Assembly (NCBI RefSeq): GCF_018403325.1
Contig: NZ_BOSL01000006.1
Coordinates: forward strand, 62,001-126,000
Length of the DNA: 64,000 nt
Direction: 5' to 3'
DNA from: Paenibacillus vini
GTDB lineage: Bacteria; Bacillota; Bacilli; Paenibacillales; Paenibacillaceae
Shown here: positions 8,145 to 16,586 of the stretch, piece after piece
Layout: every line of letters starts with the position of its first letter
How positions within the stretch are numbered: the first letter of the stretch is position 1
Made by a program: the position numbers and the translations under genes
The notes under the pieces: model-generated
The model's input: the letters and a program-made list of their open reading frames with translations, nothing else
Told to the model about the DNA's origin: nothing
Database searches by the model: none

Positions 8145-8362
8145 GTTGGATGTCTCCCCCTTTTGGATGTCCTCAAATAGAAGCTCCGATTTGGTATAAT
8201 TTCTTATTATAACATCTGTCTTTAAAATGTAACACGGTTTTTAGTGGATGTTCAATAATCGGAGCGGTGGCATGATGGACGGGTTAAATCGAGCGGGTTA
8301 TGCGGGATATTGTCCAGGCCTTGTTGACCGGCATTTGGAATAAAGAGTATGCTGGAAGAACA

Positions 8363-9682
8363 ATGTTAAAAGAGGGGACGGTCTTGAAAGTGCCTGGCAA
8401 TATCGATGAATACTATCCCGCCCGCGGCCGGGTTGTGCTGCATGTCGATATGAACGCATTTTATTGCTCCGTACATGAAGCTGAGGAGCCCGAGAAATAC
8501 CGCAATCGGCCGACAGCAGTAGCGGGCAGCGTGGAGCTGCGCAAGGGCGTAATCGTAACGTGCTCGTATACAGCCCGGAAGCGTGGCATTTCCACGGGCA
8601 TGACGGTAAGCCAAGGATTGAAGAAATGTCCCGACCTGATTGTGATCCAGCCGAATTTCCATTTGTACCGGAGATACTCCAGGGCGTTCATGGATATTGC
8701 TTACGGGTATACACCCTTGATGCAAGCCGTTTCGATCGATGAATGCTATTTGGATATTACCGGGTCGAAGCAGTTCGGTACTCCACTGGATATCGCGCAA
8801 GAAATTCAATCCAGAATTGCCCTTGAGCTAGGACTTCCCTGCTCCATCGGGATCGCTCCCAATAAGCTCCTTGCCAAAATGGCCTCCGATATGAAGAAGC
8901 CGAACGGGATTACGGTTTTGCGGATCCGAGACGTCCCCGCGCTATTATGGGATAAACCCTGCAATGAGTTGTTCGGTATCGGGAGCAAAACGGCGGAGAA
9001 GCTCAAACGGATGAGGATCTTCACGATCGGTCAGCTTGCGGCAGCCGACGAACGGCAGCTTGTCGAGAAATTTGGCGTAACCGGCCATTGGATGAAGCAG
9101 GCGGCCCATGGACTCGATGATTCTCCTGTGATGGAAGACCGCGAGAAGAACAAATCGATCGGCCATACGACGACCCTGCCGCAGGATATCCGAAATTTGG
9201 ACGAGATCCAGCGGGTATTTCTCAATTTGGCGGATCAGGTAACCCGCCGGCTGCGGCGGCAGAAGATGATGGCGCAAACGGTTCAAATTACGATCCGTAC
9301 GCCGGATATGAAGACGATCACGCGCTCGCAAACTCTGGAAACGGTCATTGACCGGGCAGAGGAGGTATACCGTGAAGCCTGCAAGCTGTACCAGCGGCAT
9401 TGGAACGGGGAGAAGCCGGTCCGCTTGCTTGGAATTACGCTGCAAAACCTGGTGATGAAAGAGGAATCTGCTCTGCAGCTTGATCTGTTTGATTATGAGG
9501 AGCAGCCCCGTAAAGAATCGTTGACGAAAACCATGGATTTGTTGCGTGATAAATTTGGCGAGAATGCGGTTTTGACCGCGGGAATGCTGACGAACGATCC
9601 TTCCGCGCTAATCCGGAACCATAAAATTCGCGGGACGTCGCTCCAGACTGACTTCTTGCGGAAGCCGCAGGACGAATCCTGA
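8363..9682 (+). CDS. dinB: DNA polymerase IV, Y family
   Basis: A ~439-residue translesion DNA polymerase. The palm motif VVLHVDMNAFYCSVHE carries the first catalytic Asp (D29), and SIDECYLD supplies D126 and E127. The helix-hairpin-helix segment (GIGSKTAEKLKRM) and the C-terminal little-finger region follow. LQLDLFDYEE near the C terminus resembles a beta-clamp binding motif (QLDLF). The start is uncertain: ATG 8363 has GGAAG close upstream, while TTG 8384 has GAGGGG at a better 6-base spacing, and an ATG at 8300 has no good site. I found no LexA-like box upstream, so SOS control is not supported here. Confidence 0.92.
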   Translation: MLKEGTVLKVPGNIDEYYPARGRVVLHVDMNAFYCSVHEAEEPEKYRNRPTAVAGSVELRKGVIVTCSYTARKRGISTGMTVSQGLKKCPDLIVIQPNFHLYRRYSRAFMDIAYGYTPLMQAVSIDECYLDITGSKQFGTPLDIAQEIQSRIALELGLPCSIGIAPNKLLAKMASDMKKPNGITVLRIRDVPALLWDKPCNELFGIGSKTAEKLKRMRIFTIGQLAAADERQLVEKFGVTGHWMKQAAHGLDDSPVMEDREKNKSIGHTTTLPQDIRNLDEIQRVFLNLADQVTRRLRRQKMMAQTVQITIRTPDMKTITRSQTLETVIDRAEEVYREACKLYQRHWNGEKPVRLLGITLQNLVMKEESALQLDLFDYEEQPRKESLTKTMDLLRDKFGENAVLTAGMLTNDPSALIRNHKIRGTSLQTDFLRKPQDES

Positions 9683-9710
9683 TTTTCGATTGGTATAATA
9701 CGGAATTTGA

Positions 9711-10040
<330 letters not shown>

Positions 10041-10065
10041 TTCTCGTCGGCAAATCAAGTTTCCC

Positions 10066-10103
10066 AAGAAGGCCCCCGCGTTTAAAGCGGGGGCCTTCTT
10101 TTT
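10066..10103 (+). terminator. Strong terminator after fer
   Basis: AAGAAGGCCCCCGC (10066-10079) pairs with GCGGGGGCCTTCTT (10087-10100), with a short loop and a T run. Confidence 0.9.
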
Positions 10104-10238
10104 ATGATGCTGGCTTTTTAGGTCCTAAGTCGTGATTTTCACTCCGCTGGCTTCATAACTTTGCAACGGCCATTTCTTTGCCGATATAGTTAATAGTGGA
10201 AGTAGTAGATTACAATTTTGTCCATGTGGAGGATGACG

Positions 10239-11696
10239 ATGAGCCATTCGGGTTATCTCAAGAAATACGTGGAGAATCACCCTAAAAATAAAATGGCCTG
10301 GTATCTGTTGGGAAAGGAATACGAAGCGACCGGCCAAGAAGGCAAAGCGCATTATTGTTACATACAGGCGGGAAGTGTATATGAGGCCTTTGAATCCAGC
10401 AAGCTACCGGCCGACCTTTGGAAGGAATACCAGGAGAACCTGCTGCGAGAATCCAGACGTAAGGAAAAACATATTCAGTTGCTGAGAAAAACCGGGTTGG
10501 CCTTCGTGCTGCTCTTATTAATCTGGTTGCCTTCCGCGTATGCTCCGGGACATATCATGTCAGCGGGAGGTGCCGTAGATAAACTGGAGGAAGAAGCCGA
10601 ACCTTTGAGCCAGGATTCCGTCACGCCTTTGAATAGTAAACCGGCAGGGCAATCACAATTGGACAAACCTCCGGCAAAGCTTGCTTATACGGCGGAAACT
10701 TATTTCGGCGAAGCCGGGGACAAGCACAAGGCATTGGGAAATGTTTTTGAGGACGGTAAGGCTGAGGAGGCCCTGGAGACCGCGGTGCTTGGAATGAAAC
10801 GGTCCGGAAAGTGGGCGGTATGGTCCGAAGACATGCCTGTCGTTTACGGGTTGACCCAAAGCCCGGCAAGCGGCATGTTGGAGGTTCAGTCCTACGACGC
10901 TAAAGCCTGCGATTGCGAGCCGCCGGATGTATCCAGGCTCCAGAAGGACGCCCCAGCATGGATCGCCCGCCAGGAGTCATTGGCGGTTCTTGCTTCGGCC
11001 ATACAGCAGTTCAAGCAATCGGAAGGCAAATGGCCTGAAAACCTGAAGGGGTTGACGGGAACTTTTCCGAATAACTGGATTGCAGGCAGCGACCCAATCA
11101 TGCAGGAAGCGTTCGAGCCGATGCTGGGAATGCTTAAGAAGCAGAGCGTAAACGGGGATAAGGATGTAAGTACTGCCGGCGGTGGTCAAGCGGGAGAAGC
11201 TGCGGGAAAACCGCTGAACGGGTATTGGAGTTCGGGGGAAGAACCGTTCTTCACGAAACCGCTGGAGGCAATTGTGGACTCGAAGACCCATACTTTGGCG
11301 GTTGTAAGCGGAAATATTATCATTAGAAGTTATAAGGTAGGTCTCGGGGGAGACAAGACGCCGGAAGGAAGTTTCCGAATTTCGGATAAAGTCGTGAATC
11401 CGAACGGCCGGGATGACGGCGAATTCGGGAGTCGCGGCATGCAACTTTCGGACACGAATTATGCGATTCATGGGACGAATGAGCCGGATAGCATTGGCAA
11501 GGATCAGTCCCTGGGCTGTGTCCGGATGTCGAAGAAGGATGTGGAGGAACTGTTTGATCTGCTTCCAAGGGGTTCGAAAGTAACGATTGGAAAGGGGATT
11601 CTTCCGAAGCTGGAATTGGTTCCCGAAGAGCGTTTTGCCCTTAGTGACCGCCAGGATCAGACCAATCCCCATCGTACATACCACTGGCTGGATTAA
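10239..11696 (+). CDS. Membrane-anchored L,D-transpeptidase with TPR-like N terminus
   Basis: A 485-residue protein. Residues 1-80 form a TPR-like helical segment (NKMAWYLLGKEYEATGQEGKAHYCYIQAG). A membrane helix follows (residues 86-102), then a ~250-residue linker region and a C-terminal YkuD domain. The catalytic signature is HGTNEPDSIG...SLGCVRM, with H411 and C427. YkuD enzymes make 3-3 peptidoglycan cross-links or attach proteins to the wall; the N-terminal segment would stay in the cytoplasm. ATG 10239 has GGAGG 6 bases upstream; the upstream TTG/ATG codons overlap it. The last four bases overlap the convergent 45-codon gene. The TPR-like cytoplasmic part is not typical of B. subtilis YkuD. 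Confidence 0.85.
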   Translation: MSHSGYLKKYVENHPKNKMAWYLLGKEYEATGQEGKAHYCYIQAGSVYEAFESSKLPADLWKEYQENLLRESRRKEKHIQLLRKTGLAFVLLLLIWLPSAYAPGHIMSAGGAVDKLEEEAEPLSQDSVTPLNSKPAGQSQLDKPPAKLAYTAETYFGEAGDKHKALGNVFEDGKAEEALETAVLGMKRSGKWAVWSEDMPVVYGLTQSPASGMLEVQSYDAKACDCEPPDVSRLQKDAPAWIARQESLAVLASAIQQFKQSEGKWPENLKGLTGTFPNNWIAGSDPIMQEAFEPMLGMLKKQSVNGDKDVSTAGGGQAGEAAGKPLNGYWSSGEEPFFTKPLEAIVDSKTHTLAVVSGNIIIRSYKVGLGGDKTPEGSFRISDKVVNPNGRDDGEFGSRGMQLSDTNYAIHGTNEPDSIGKDQSLGCVRMSKKDVEELFDLLPRGSKVTIGKGILPKLELVPEERFALSDRQDQTNPHRTYHWLD

Positions 11697-11830
11697 AGCT
11701 GCGCGATCACGATGACGGCGGCAACCACGATAATCAGAGCGGCGATGACCGAGCTTGTCCAGATGAGCGCCTTTTTGTTGACTTCATCCTTCTTTTGCTG
11801 CAGTGTTGGAGGTTTGCGTTTCGTTGACAT
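11693..11830 (-). CDS. Small single-pass membrane protein, 45 residues
   Basis: A short gene convergent with the L,D-transpeptidase gene. The product starts with a basic segment (MSTKRKPPTLQQKKDEVNKK) and ends with one membrane helix (ALIWTSSVIAALIIVVAAVIVIAQL region, residues ~21-45). The ATG is preceded by AAGGGGA at 7 bases. I do not recognise a named family. The good ribosome binding site, the positive-inside charge pattern and the fit between flanking genes support a real gene. The predicted topology is cytoplasmic N terminus. Function unknown. Confidence 0.65.
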   Translation of the reverse strand: MSTKRKPPTLQQKKDEVNKKALIWTSSVIAALIIVVAAVIVIAQL

Positions 11831-12013
11831 CGGTTAATCCCCTTCCTTAAATTACAGAAGTATATTCTTCATTGTAATGGCTTTCATAACAAATTTCCAT
11901 ATTCATGTTTCCGCATTTTCGGCAGAGATAAACTTTTCTTTTGCGCCGGAAACCGCTAAACTGGATATGGAGTTTTTTTGTGAGGACAGAAATGATCGGA
12001 GTGAAATGAAACA

Positions 12014-13108
12014 GTGTTGTATCGCCATTTGGGGAAACCTATATTTTTTAAATTGGATCCGGAAAAAGCCCATCATCTTGTGATCGGCGGTCTACATACA
12101 GCGGCTAAAGTCCCGGGCATGGTTCCGCTGATGCGCGGCATGTACGGAACCTCAAAGGCGCCGGAATTGTCTACGGAATTGTTCGGCGTTCCTTTTCCTT
12201 CCCCTGTAGGACTTGCGGCAGGGCTTGATAAAAATGCCGATGCGGTGGAAGGCTTCTCCGCGATCGGATTCGGTTTTATGGAAGTGGGGACGGTTACGCC
12301 CAAAGCCCAGCCGGGCAACGAGCAGCCACGGTTGTTCCGGCTTCCGCCGGAGGAGGCTTTAATCAACCGCATGGGCTTCAACAACCGCGGAGCGGAAGGG
12401 ATGGCGGAGCGGCTTGCAGCACTAAAATCAAGGCCGATTCCGGTTGCGGTCAATATTGGGAAGAATAAGATCACCCCGAATGAAGACGCGCATCTGGACT
12501 ATAAGCATTGTATCTCTGTGTTATATCCTTACGCCGACTTTTTTGTGGTGAACATCAGTTCACCGAATACCCCGGACTTGCGTAATCTGCAGCATGGGAA
12601 CGAGTTGTCGGTTCTTCTGGAAGCGGTAAAGGAAGAAATGGCGATCCAGGCCAAGCGTCATGGAAAGAGTAAGGCCGTGCTCGTAAAAATCGCTCCCGAT
12701 GTTAGCGATGACGAGTTGGAATTTATGGTCGCTACGATTCAAAAGAGCGGAGTATCCGGCTTGATCGCGACGAACACGACGATTTCCCGCGAGGGCTTGA
12801 CCCACGCGAACGCAAAGGAAACCGGTGGCCTCAGCGGGAAGCCGCTGCGCGAAAGGTCGACCGACATCATTTCACGGGTTTACCGCCAGACCGGAGGCAA
12901 GCTGCCGATTATTGGATCGGGCGGCATATTCACCGCGGCCGACGCGTACGAGAAAATCCGTGCCGGCGCCAGTCTGGTGGAAATATATACAGCTTTGATT
13001 TATGAAGGACCTGAAATTAACCGCAAACTGCATCGCGGGCTGCGGGAACTGCTGAGACGGGACGGCTTCGCCCATATATCCGAAGCGGTCGGGGCCGACC
13101 ATCGCTAA
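12014..13108 (+). CDS. pyrD: Dihydroorotate dehydrogenase (quinone), class 2
   Basis: A 364-residue FMN enzyme of pyrimidine synthesis, oxidising dihydroorotate to orotate with quinone as acceptor. The class 2 N-terminal membrane-contact helices are present (LYRHLGKPIFFKLDPEKAHHL). NRMGFNNRGAEG and NISSPNTPDLRNLQ, with the class 2 catalytic serine, follow, and IGSGGIFTAADAYEKIRAGA closes the FMN phosphate site. The start is GTG 12014: it yields the usual family N terminus and no in-frame ATG is near. The nearest upstream Shine-Dalgarno (GGAG, 12 bases away) is distant, so TTG 12017 is an alternative. The class 2 enzyme stands apart from a pyr operon here. Confidence 0.92.
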   Translation: MLYRHLGKPIFFKLDPEKAHHLVIGGLHTAAKVPGMVPLMRGMYGTSKAPELSTELFGVPFPSPVGLAAGLDKNADAVEGFSAIGFGFMEVGTVTPKAQPGNEQPRLFRLPPEEALINRMGFNNRGAEGMAERLAALKSRPIPVAVNIGKNKITPNEDAHLDYKHCISVLYPYADFFVVNISSPNTPDLRNLQHGNELSVLLEAVKEEMAIQAKRHGKSKAVLVKIAPDVSDDELEFMVATIQKSGVSGLIATNTTISREGLTHANAKETGGLSGKPLRERSTDIISRVYRQTGGKLPIIGSGGIFTAADAYEKIRAGASLVEIYTALIYEGPEINRKLHRGLRELLRRDGFAHISEAVGADHR

Positions 13109-13135
13109 CGGCAGAGAAGACAGGAGGCACACGCA

Positions 13136-13951
13136 ATGGACAATAGAGATTGGGGAACTTTTTTGCTTCCTTACGAGCAAACGGTTGAGGAACTGAAGGT
13201 TAAATTCAAAACGATGCGGTCCGAGTTGAAGAAGCGTGAGGAATACGCTCCGATTGAATTTGTGACCGGCAGGGTCAAGAAGATTTCAAGCATTCTCGAT
13301 AAGGCTAAAAGATTGGACGTCTCGATGGACGATCTGGAGACGGGGATCGAGGATATCGCGGGTATTCGGATCATGTGCCAGTTCGTGGAGGACATCCGCC
13401 GCGTAGCGCAATATATCCGACTGCGCAAGGATCTGACCGTACTGTATGAGAAAGATTACATTACGAATTACAAGGAAAGCGGATATCGCAGCTTCCATAT
13501 GATCGTGGAATACCCGGTACAGACGGCGCTCGGCCAAAAAAACGTGCTCGCCGAAATCCAAATCCGGACACTGGCGATGAATTTCTGGGCGACGATTGAA
13601 CATTCCCTGAACTATAAATTTAAAGAGAGTCTGCCAGATGAGATGAGGAAGCGTCTGAAGAAAGCTGCCGAGGCGGCGAATGTGCTGGATAATGAAATGT
13701 CCAGCATCCGTCAGGAGATTCTGATCGCGCAGAAGAGCTTCGAGGACAATTCGAATATCGTCTCCCAGTTGCTTGCGGCGATCCATCAGTTGTATTTTTA
13801 CCATCTCGTTTCCGAAGCGATCGATGCGCAGGAGCGGTTTGACCGCTTGTGGCAAAACCATGATATGGAAGGGATGAAGGATCTGCTCGCCGGGGTCAAA
13901 GGCTTGATCAAGGCTTCCAAAAAAGTGGAGGAGCCCGGAGATGAGCTATGA
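13136..13951 (+). CDS. Small alarmone synthetase, RelQ (YjbM) type
   Basis: A 271-residue single-domain (p)ppGpp synthetase. The RelA/SpoT synthetase domain spans residues ~20-200: FVTGRVKKISSILDKAKR, IAGIRIMCQFVEDI, YKESGYRSFHMIVEYP and the family-diagnostic EIQIRTLAMNFWATIEHSLNYKF. There is no hydrolase (HD) or TGS/ACT domain. Compared with ~210-residue RelQ of B. subtilis it has about 55 extra C-terminal residues (from ~residue 215) of unknown role. Small synthetases transfer pyrophosphate from ATP to GDP or GTP during envelope or other stress. AGGAGG precedes the ATG by 8 bases; the gene follows pyrD by 27 bases and overlaps the DUF309 gene by 11. Confidence 0.9.
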   Translation: MDNRDWGTFLLPYEQTVEELKVKFKTMRSELKKREEYAPIEFVTGRVKKISSILDKAKRLDVSMDDLETGIEDIAGIRIMCQFVEDIRRVAQYIRLRKDLTVLYEKDYITNYKESGYRSFHMIVEYPVQTALGQKNVLAEIQIRTLAMNFWATIEHSLNYKFKESLPDEMRKRLKKAAEAANVLDNEMSSIRQEILIAQKSFEDNSNIVSQLLAAIHQLYFYHLVSEAIDAQERFDRLWQNHDMEGMKDLLAGVKGLIKASKKVEEPGDEL

Positions 13952-14414
13952 GCCGCTGTACGTGGCTTACCTGATCTATTTTAATCGGGACCGGGATTAT
14001 TTCGAGTGCCATGAGGTGCTGGAAGAACTCTGGCTTAAGCTGGACAGGGAGCCGCTGTATAAAGGGCTGCTTCAGGTAGCGGTCGGTTTGTATCATTTCC
14101 GGAACGGTAACGTCACGGGCGGGAGAAAGATGCTGCGCTCCGCAACGGAACGGCTTGCGCCGTATCCCGCAGACGCGCTTGGGATCGATCTTGGCCGCTT
14201 AAGAAGCGAGGCGGAGGTCTATGCGGGCAGGCTGGAGAATTATGACCGGGAGCCGTTTGATTATTATGACCTGAGCATCGAGTTGCGGGACCCCATTCTG
14301 ATCCAGGCGGTAGAGCAAGCGTCTCAGCATATCGCGCCGAATATTCCGCAGCAGCGCGGCCCCCGCCGGGGAGCCAAGCATGAAGCGCGTGAAGCGAATA
14401 AACAACGGAATTGA
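13941..14414 (+). CDS. DUF309 family protein (YpuF-like)
   Basis: A 157-residue all-helical soluble protein. The DUF309 signature is plain in the first 60 residues: YFECHEVLEELWL followed by KGLLQVAVGLYHFRNGN. The function of the family is not established. The C-terminal 25 residues are basic and proline-rich (PQQRGPRRGAKHEAREANKQ). It overlaps the upstream alarmone synthetase gene by 11 bases with GGAGGAGCCCGGAG in front of the ATG, so it is translationally coupled to it. Confidence 0.85.
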   Translation: MSYEPLYVAYLIYFNRDRDYFECHEVLEELWLKLDREPLYKGLLQVAVGLYHFRNGNVTGGRKMLRSATERLAPYPADALGIDLGRLRSEAEVYAGRLENYDREPFDYYDLSIELRDPILIQAVEQASQHIAPNIPQQRGPRRGAKHEAREANKQRN

Positions 14415-14433
14415 TTCGTGCGGAATCGGAAAG

Positions 14434-14465
14434 ATGCAGCTACTCCCCAGGAGCGGCTGCATTTT
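14434..14465 (+). terminator. Terminator after the DUF309 gene
   Basis: ATGCAGC (14434-14440) pairs with GCTGCAT (14456-14462), and CTCC with GGAG inside; a short T run follows. Confidence 0.6.
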
Positions 14466-14514
14466 GCATGTTTATGTTACAATACATCTGTTGGCTGGAG
14501 GTGGAACTAAGTCT

Positions 14515-15285
14515 ATGAGTGAAGGAAAAAAGACGCAACGCATCGATAAGATCCTCGGTAATTTGGGATACGGTTCCCGCTCCGACATTAAGAAAATGGT
14601 GAAGCAGGGAAGAATTTCGCTCAATGGGACCGTGGTCAAAGACAGCGGAATCCAGAGCAACCCGAACACGGATGTGATCGAGGTTGACGGAGAGAAGATT
14701 TTTTACCGGGAATTTGTCTATATTATGCTGCACAAACCGCCGGGTGTAATCTCGGCGACCGAGGACTTGCGCGAGAGAACGGTATTGGACTTGCTGCCTG
14801 TGGATTTTCGGGTGTTTTCGCCCTTCCCCGTCGGACGGTTAGATAAGGATACCGAAGGGTTGCTGCTCCTGACGAACGACGGGCAGCTCGCACATGATTT
14901 GCTCTCTCCGAGAAAGCATGTACCCAAAACGTATTTAGCCGACTGTGTAGGCCGGATCGGGGATCGTGAAGCCGAATTGTTCGCCGCAGGCGTTGAACTG
15001 GACGACGGATATGTAACGCTGCCGGCCCGGATGGAAGTGGCGGAGCATGGCACCTATGAGGATGGTCAGGCAAGAACGCGAATCTTCCTCACGATCTCGG
15101 AGGGGAAATTCCATCAGGTCAAACGGATGCTTGAGGCTGTTGGCTCGAAGGTCACCTATCTGAAGCGGATATCGATGGGCCCGCTCTTGCTGGATGAAGA
15201 GCTGCCGATCGGTGAATTCCGCGAGTTGACCGGGCAGGAATTGGAGTCGCTGCGTTCCTATAAAAATAAACAGAACATGATTTGA
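14515..15285 (+). CDS. RsuA-type rRNA pseudouridine synthase
   Basis: A 256-residue enzyme: N-terminal S4 RNA-binding domain (RIDKILGNLGYGSRSDIKKM, residues ~8-65), then the catalytic domain with GRLDKDTEGLLLLTNDG holding the active-site Asp, and EGKFHQVKRML. The segment VYIMLHKPPGVISATED and the C-terminal TYLKRISMGPLLLDEELPIGEFR resemble B. subtilis YtzG and RsuA (16S position 516) more than RluB (23S). The true target is not proven by sequence. The start is ATG 14515; the GGAGGTG ribosome binding site is unusually far (13 bases), but no better in-frame start exists. Confidence 0.88.
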   Translation: MSEGKKTQRIDKILGNLGYGSRSDIKKMVKQGRISLNGTVVKDSGIQSNPNTDVIEVDGEKIFYREFVYIMLHKPPGVISATEDLRERTVLDLLPVDFRVFSPFPVGRLDKDTEGLLLLTNDGQLAHDLLSPRKHVPKTYLADCVGRIGDREAELFAAGVELDDGYVTLPARMEVAEHGTYEDGQARTRIFLTISEGKFHQVKRMLEAVGSKVTYLKRISMGPLLLDEELPIGEFRELTGQELESLRSYKNKQNMI

Positions 15286-15338
15286 GCGGCGTGACAGGGG
15301 GTGCCCTGCGCTGGGATCATGCACGAAGGAGTTTAGAG

Positions 15339-16151
15339 ATGAAATACAAACTGATTGCTCTGGATGTCGACGGTACTCTTTTGAATGATGATCATGAACT
15401 GTCGCCGGGAACGGCGGAAACGATCAAGCGGATTGCGGAGCAAGGGACGGAATTTGTGCTTTGCACCGGGCGCGCTCCGGTCAACTCGATTCCTTTTATG
15501 CGGGAAATGGGCTTAAAAGGGTATGTAATAACCCATAACGGAGCTGCAACCGTTGATGTGCAAACCGAGGAGATCGTGCATGAATTCGCCTTGGACCCTA
15601 AAGGGCTGGATCGGTATATTGATTATTGCCGCGAGAAAGGCGTGCATTATGACGTCAACACCACATTTTCTTTGTATGTACAGGGGGCGTCGGGTCTCAG
15701 CAAGGAAGCGCTCGATATGTACCATCTTTATATGATGGAACCGAAGGATCTTCCGGAATGGGCCGATTTCAAGGAACCGATCGTGAAAATGACGATTACG
15801 GCGGAAATGCAGCAACTGGATGCGATACATGCGGACTGGAATCTTTGGCCTCAGGAGTTTAACGTTTTACGGAGCGGCGACTTTTTTATCGATATCATGC
15901 ATAAAGAAGCGTCAAAGGGCGCAGCTCTGAAAAAACTGGCCGAAAAACGCGGCATCCCGGCGGAAGAAGTGATGGCGATCGGCAATTATTACAACGATTT
16001 AACGATGTTGACCTTTGCCGGACTCGGCGTGGCTATGGATAATTCCCCGCTCGAGGTTAAAGCGGCGGCAAATGCAGTTACGGCATCCAACAATGAAGAA
16101 GGGGTCAAGCTGGCCTTGGAAAAATATTGCTTTGAGGAGTCCGTTAAATAA
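15339..16151 (+). CDS. Cof-type HAD hydrolase
   Basis: A 270-residue phosphatase of the haloacid dehalogenase superfamily, Cof subfamily. Motif I is LIALDVDGTLLN at the N terminus (nucleophile and general-acid Asp), motif II LCTGR, motif III lysine in EASKGAALKKLAEKRG, and motif IV IGNYYNDLTML. The large C2 cap lies between motifs II and III. Members dephosphorylate sugar phosphates, flavin or pyridoxal intermediates; specificity is not predictable. In motif IV the usual D of IGD is N, as in some family members. AAGGAG is 7 bases before the ATG. Confidence 0.88.
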   Translation: MKYKLIALDVDGTLLNDDHELSPGTAETIKRIAEQGTEFVLCTGRAPVNSIPFMREMGLKGYVITHNGAATVDVQTEEIVHEFALDPKGLDRYIDYCREKGVHYDVNTTFSLYVQGASGLSKEALDMYHLYMMEPKDLPEWADFKEPIVKMTITAEMQQLDAIHADWNLWPQEFNVLRSGDFFIDIMHKEASKGAALKKLAEKRGIPAEEVMAIGNYYNDLTMLTFAGLGVAMDNSPLEVKAAANAVTASNNEEGVKLALEKYCFEESVK

Positions 16152-16170
16152 TCAGCGATAGCCGGTAACT

Positions 16171-16207
16171 AAAAAAAGACCGCCGAGCCATAAGCTCCGC
16201 GGTTTTT
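16171..16207. terminator. Bidirectional terminator between the HAD gene and the YjcZ-like gene
   Basis: ACCGC (16179-16183) pairs with GCGGT (16199-16203) and GAGC (16185-16188) with GCTC (16194-16197), with one C/C mismatch. An A7 run on the left and a T run on the right let it serve both converging genes. Confidence 0.7.
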
Positions 16208-16228
16208 CAATCTCAGGTGGTCTGTGCG

Positions 16229-16321
16229 TTACAGGACCCAAGCGCGGGAAACGATAACCAGCAAAATGAAAAGCACCAGAATAGCTCCTGTCGAAGTGAA
16301 GCCGCCGTGAATTTCACCCAT
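16229..16321 (-). CDS. YjcZ-like tiny membrane protein, 30 residues
   Basis: A 30-codon gene on the minus strand. The product is MGEIHGGFTST followed by one hydrophobic helix ending SRAWVL. The G-G-F before a VLFILLVIV-type helix is the mark of the YjcZ/tiny-TM Bacillus family, commonly annotated as sporulation proteins. GGAGG lies 7 bases before the ATG. Upstream on the same strand CATACAAT (16375-16382) fits the -10 element of sporulation factor sigma-E. The gene is bracketed by its own terminator. Its role is unknown beyond probable expression during sporulation. Confidence 0.75.
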   Translation of the reverse strand: MGEIHGGFTSTGAILVLFILLVIVSRAWVL

Positions 16322-16374
16322 TGTTATTCCTCCCCTATTTTACGGTTTAATCCCGTCGTTTGGCGGGATATTGT

Positions 16375-16382
16375 ATTGTATG
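16375..16382 (-). promoter_or_regulatory. Possible sigma-E -10 element for the YjcZ-like gene
   Basis: CATACAAT on the minus strand matches the sigma-E -10 consensus exactly. The -35 match (CCATACC) is poor, so the assignment is tentative. Confidence 0.4.
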
Positions 16383-16586
16383 CAAAGCGTGGTAGACGGT
16401 ATGGACAGAAGTCCTCTTTGTTACGGAATTAGGATATGGCCTTGCCTCCTGTCCCTCTAATTGCCTAATTGGCTCACTGTCATTCAAGAAAATTGGAGGT
16501 TTCCGGAACTTCTTGCGAGGTTGAAACGTCATATTAATGTGTGTATGGGTAGGGTTTCCTAATTTTCATAATGGAGGTATTGCTCG

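Noticed and set aside
8145-8299. T-box leader for cimA or LexA box for dinB
   Set aside because: No GGTGGTACCGCG-like T-box sequence on the minus strand and no CGAAC-N4-GTTCG-like box on the plus strand.
16347-16532. A 61-codon minus-strand frame upstream of the stalk-protein gene
   Set aside because: It covers the promoter region of the YjcZ-like gene, lacks a ribosome binding site and shows no family features.
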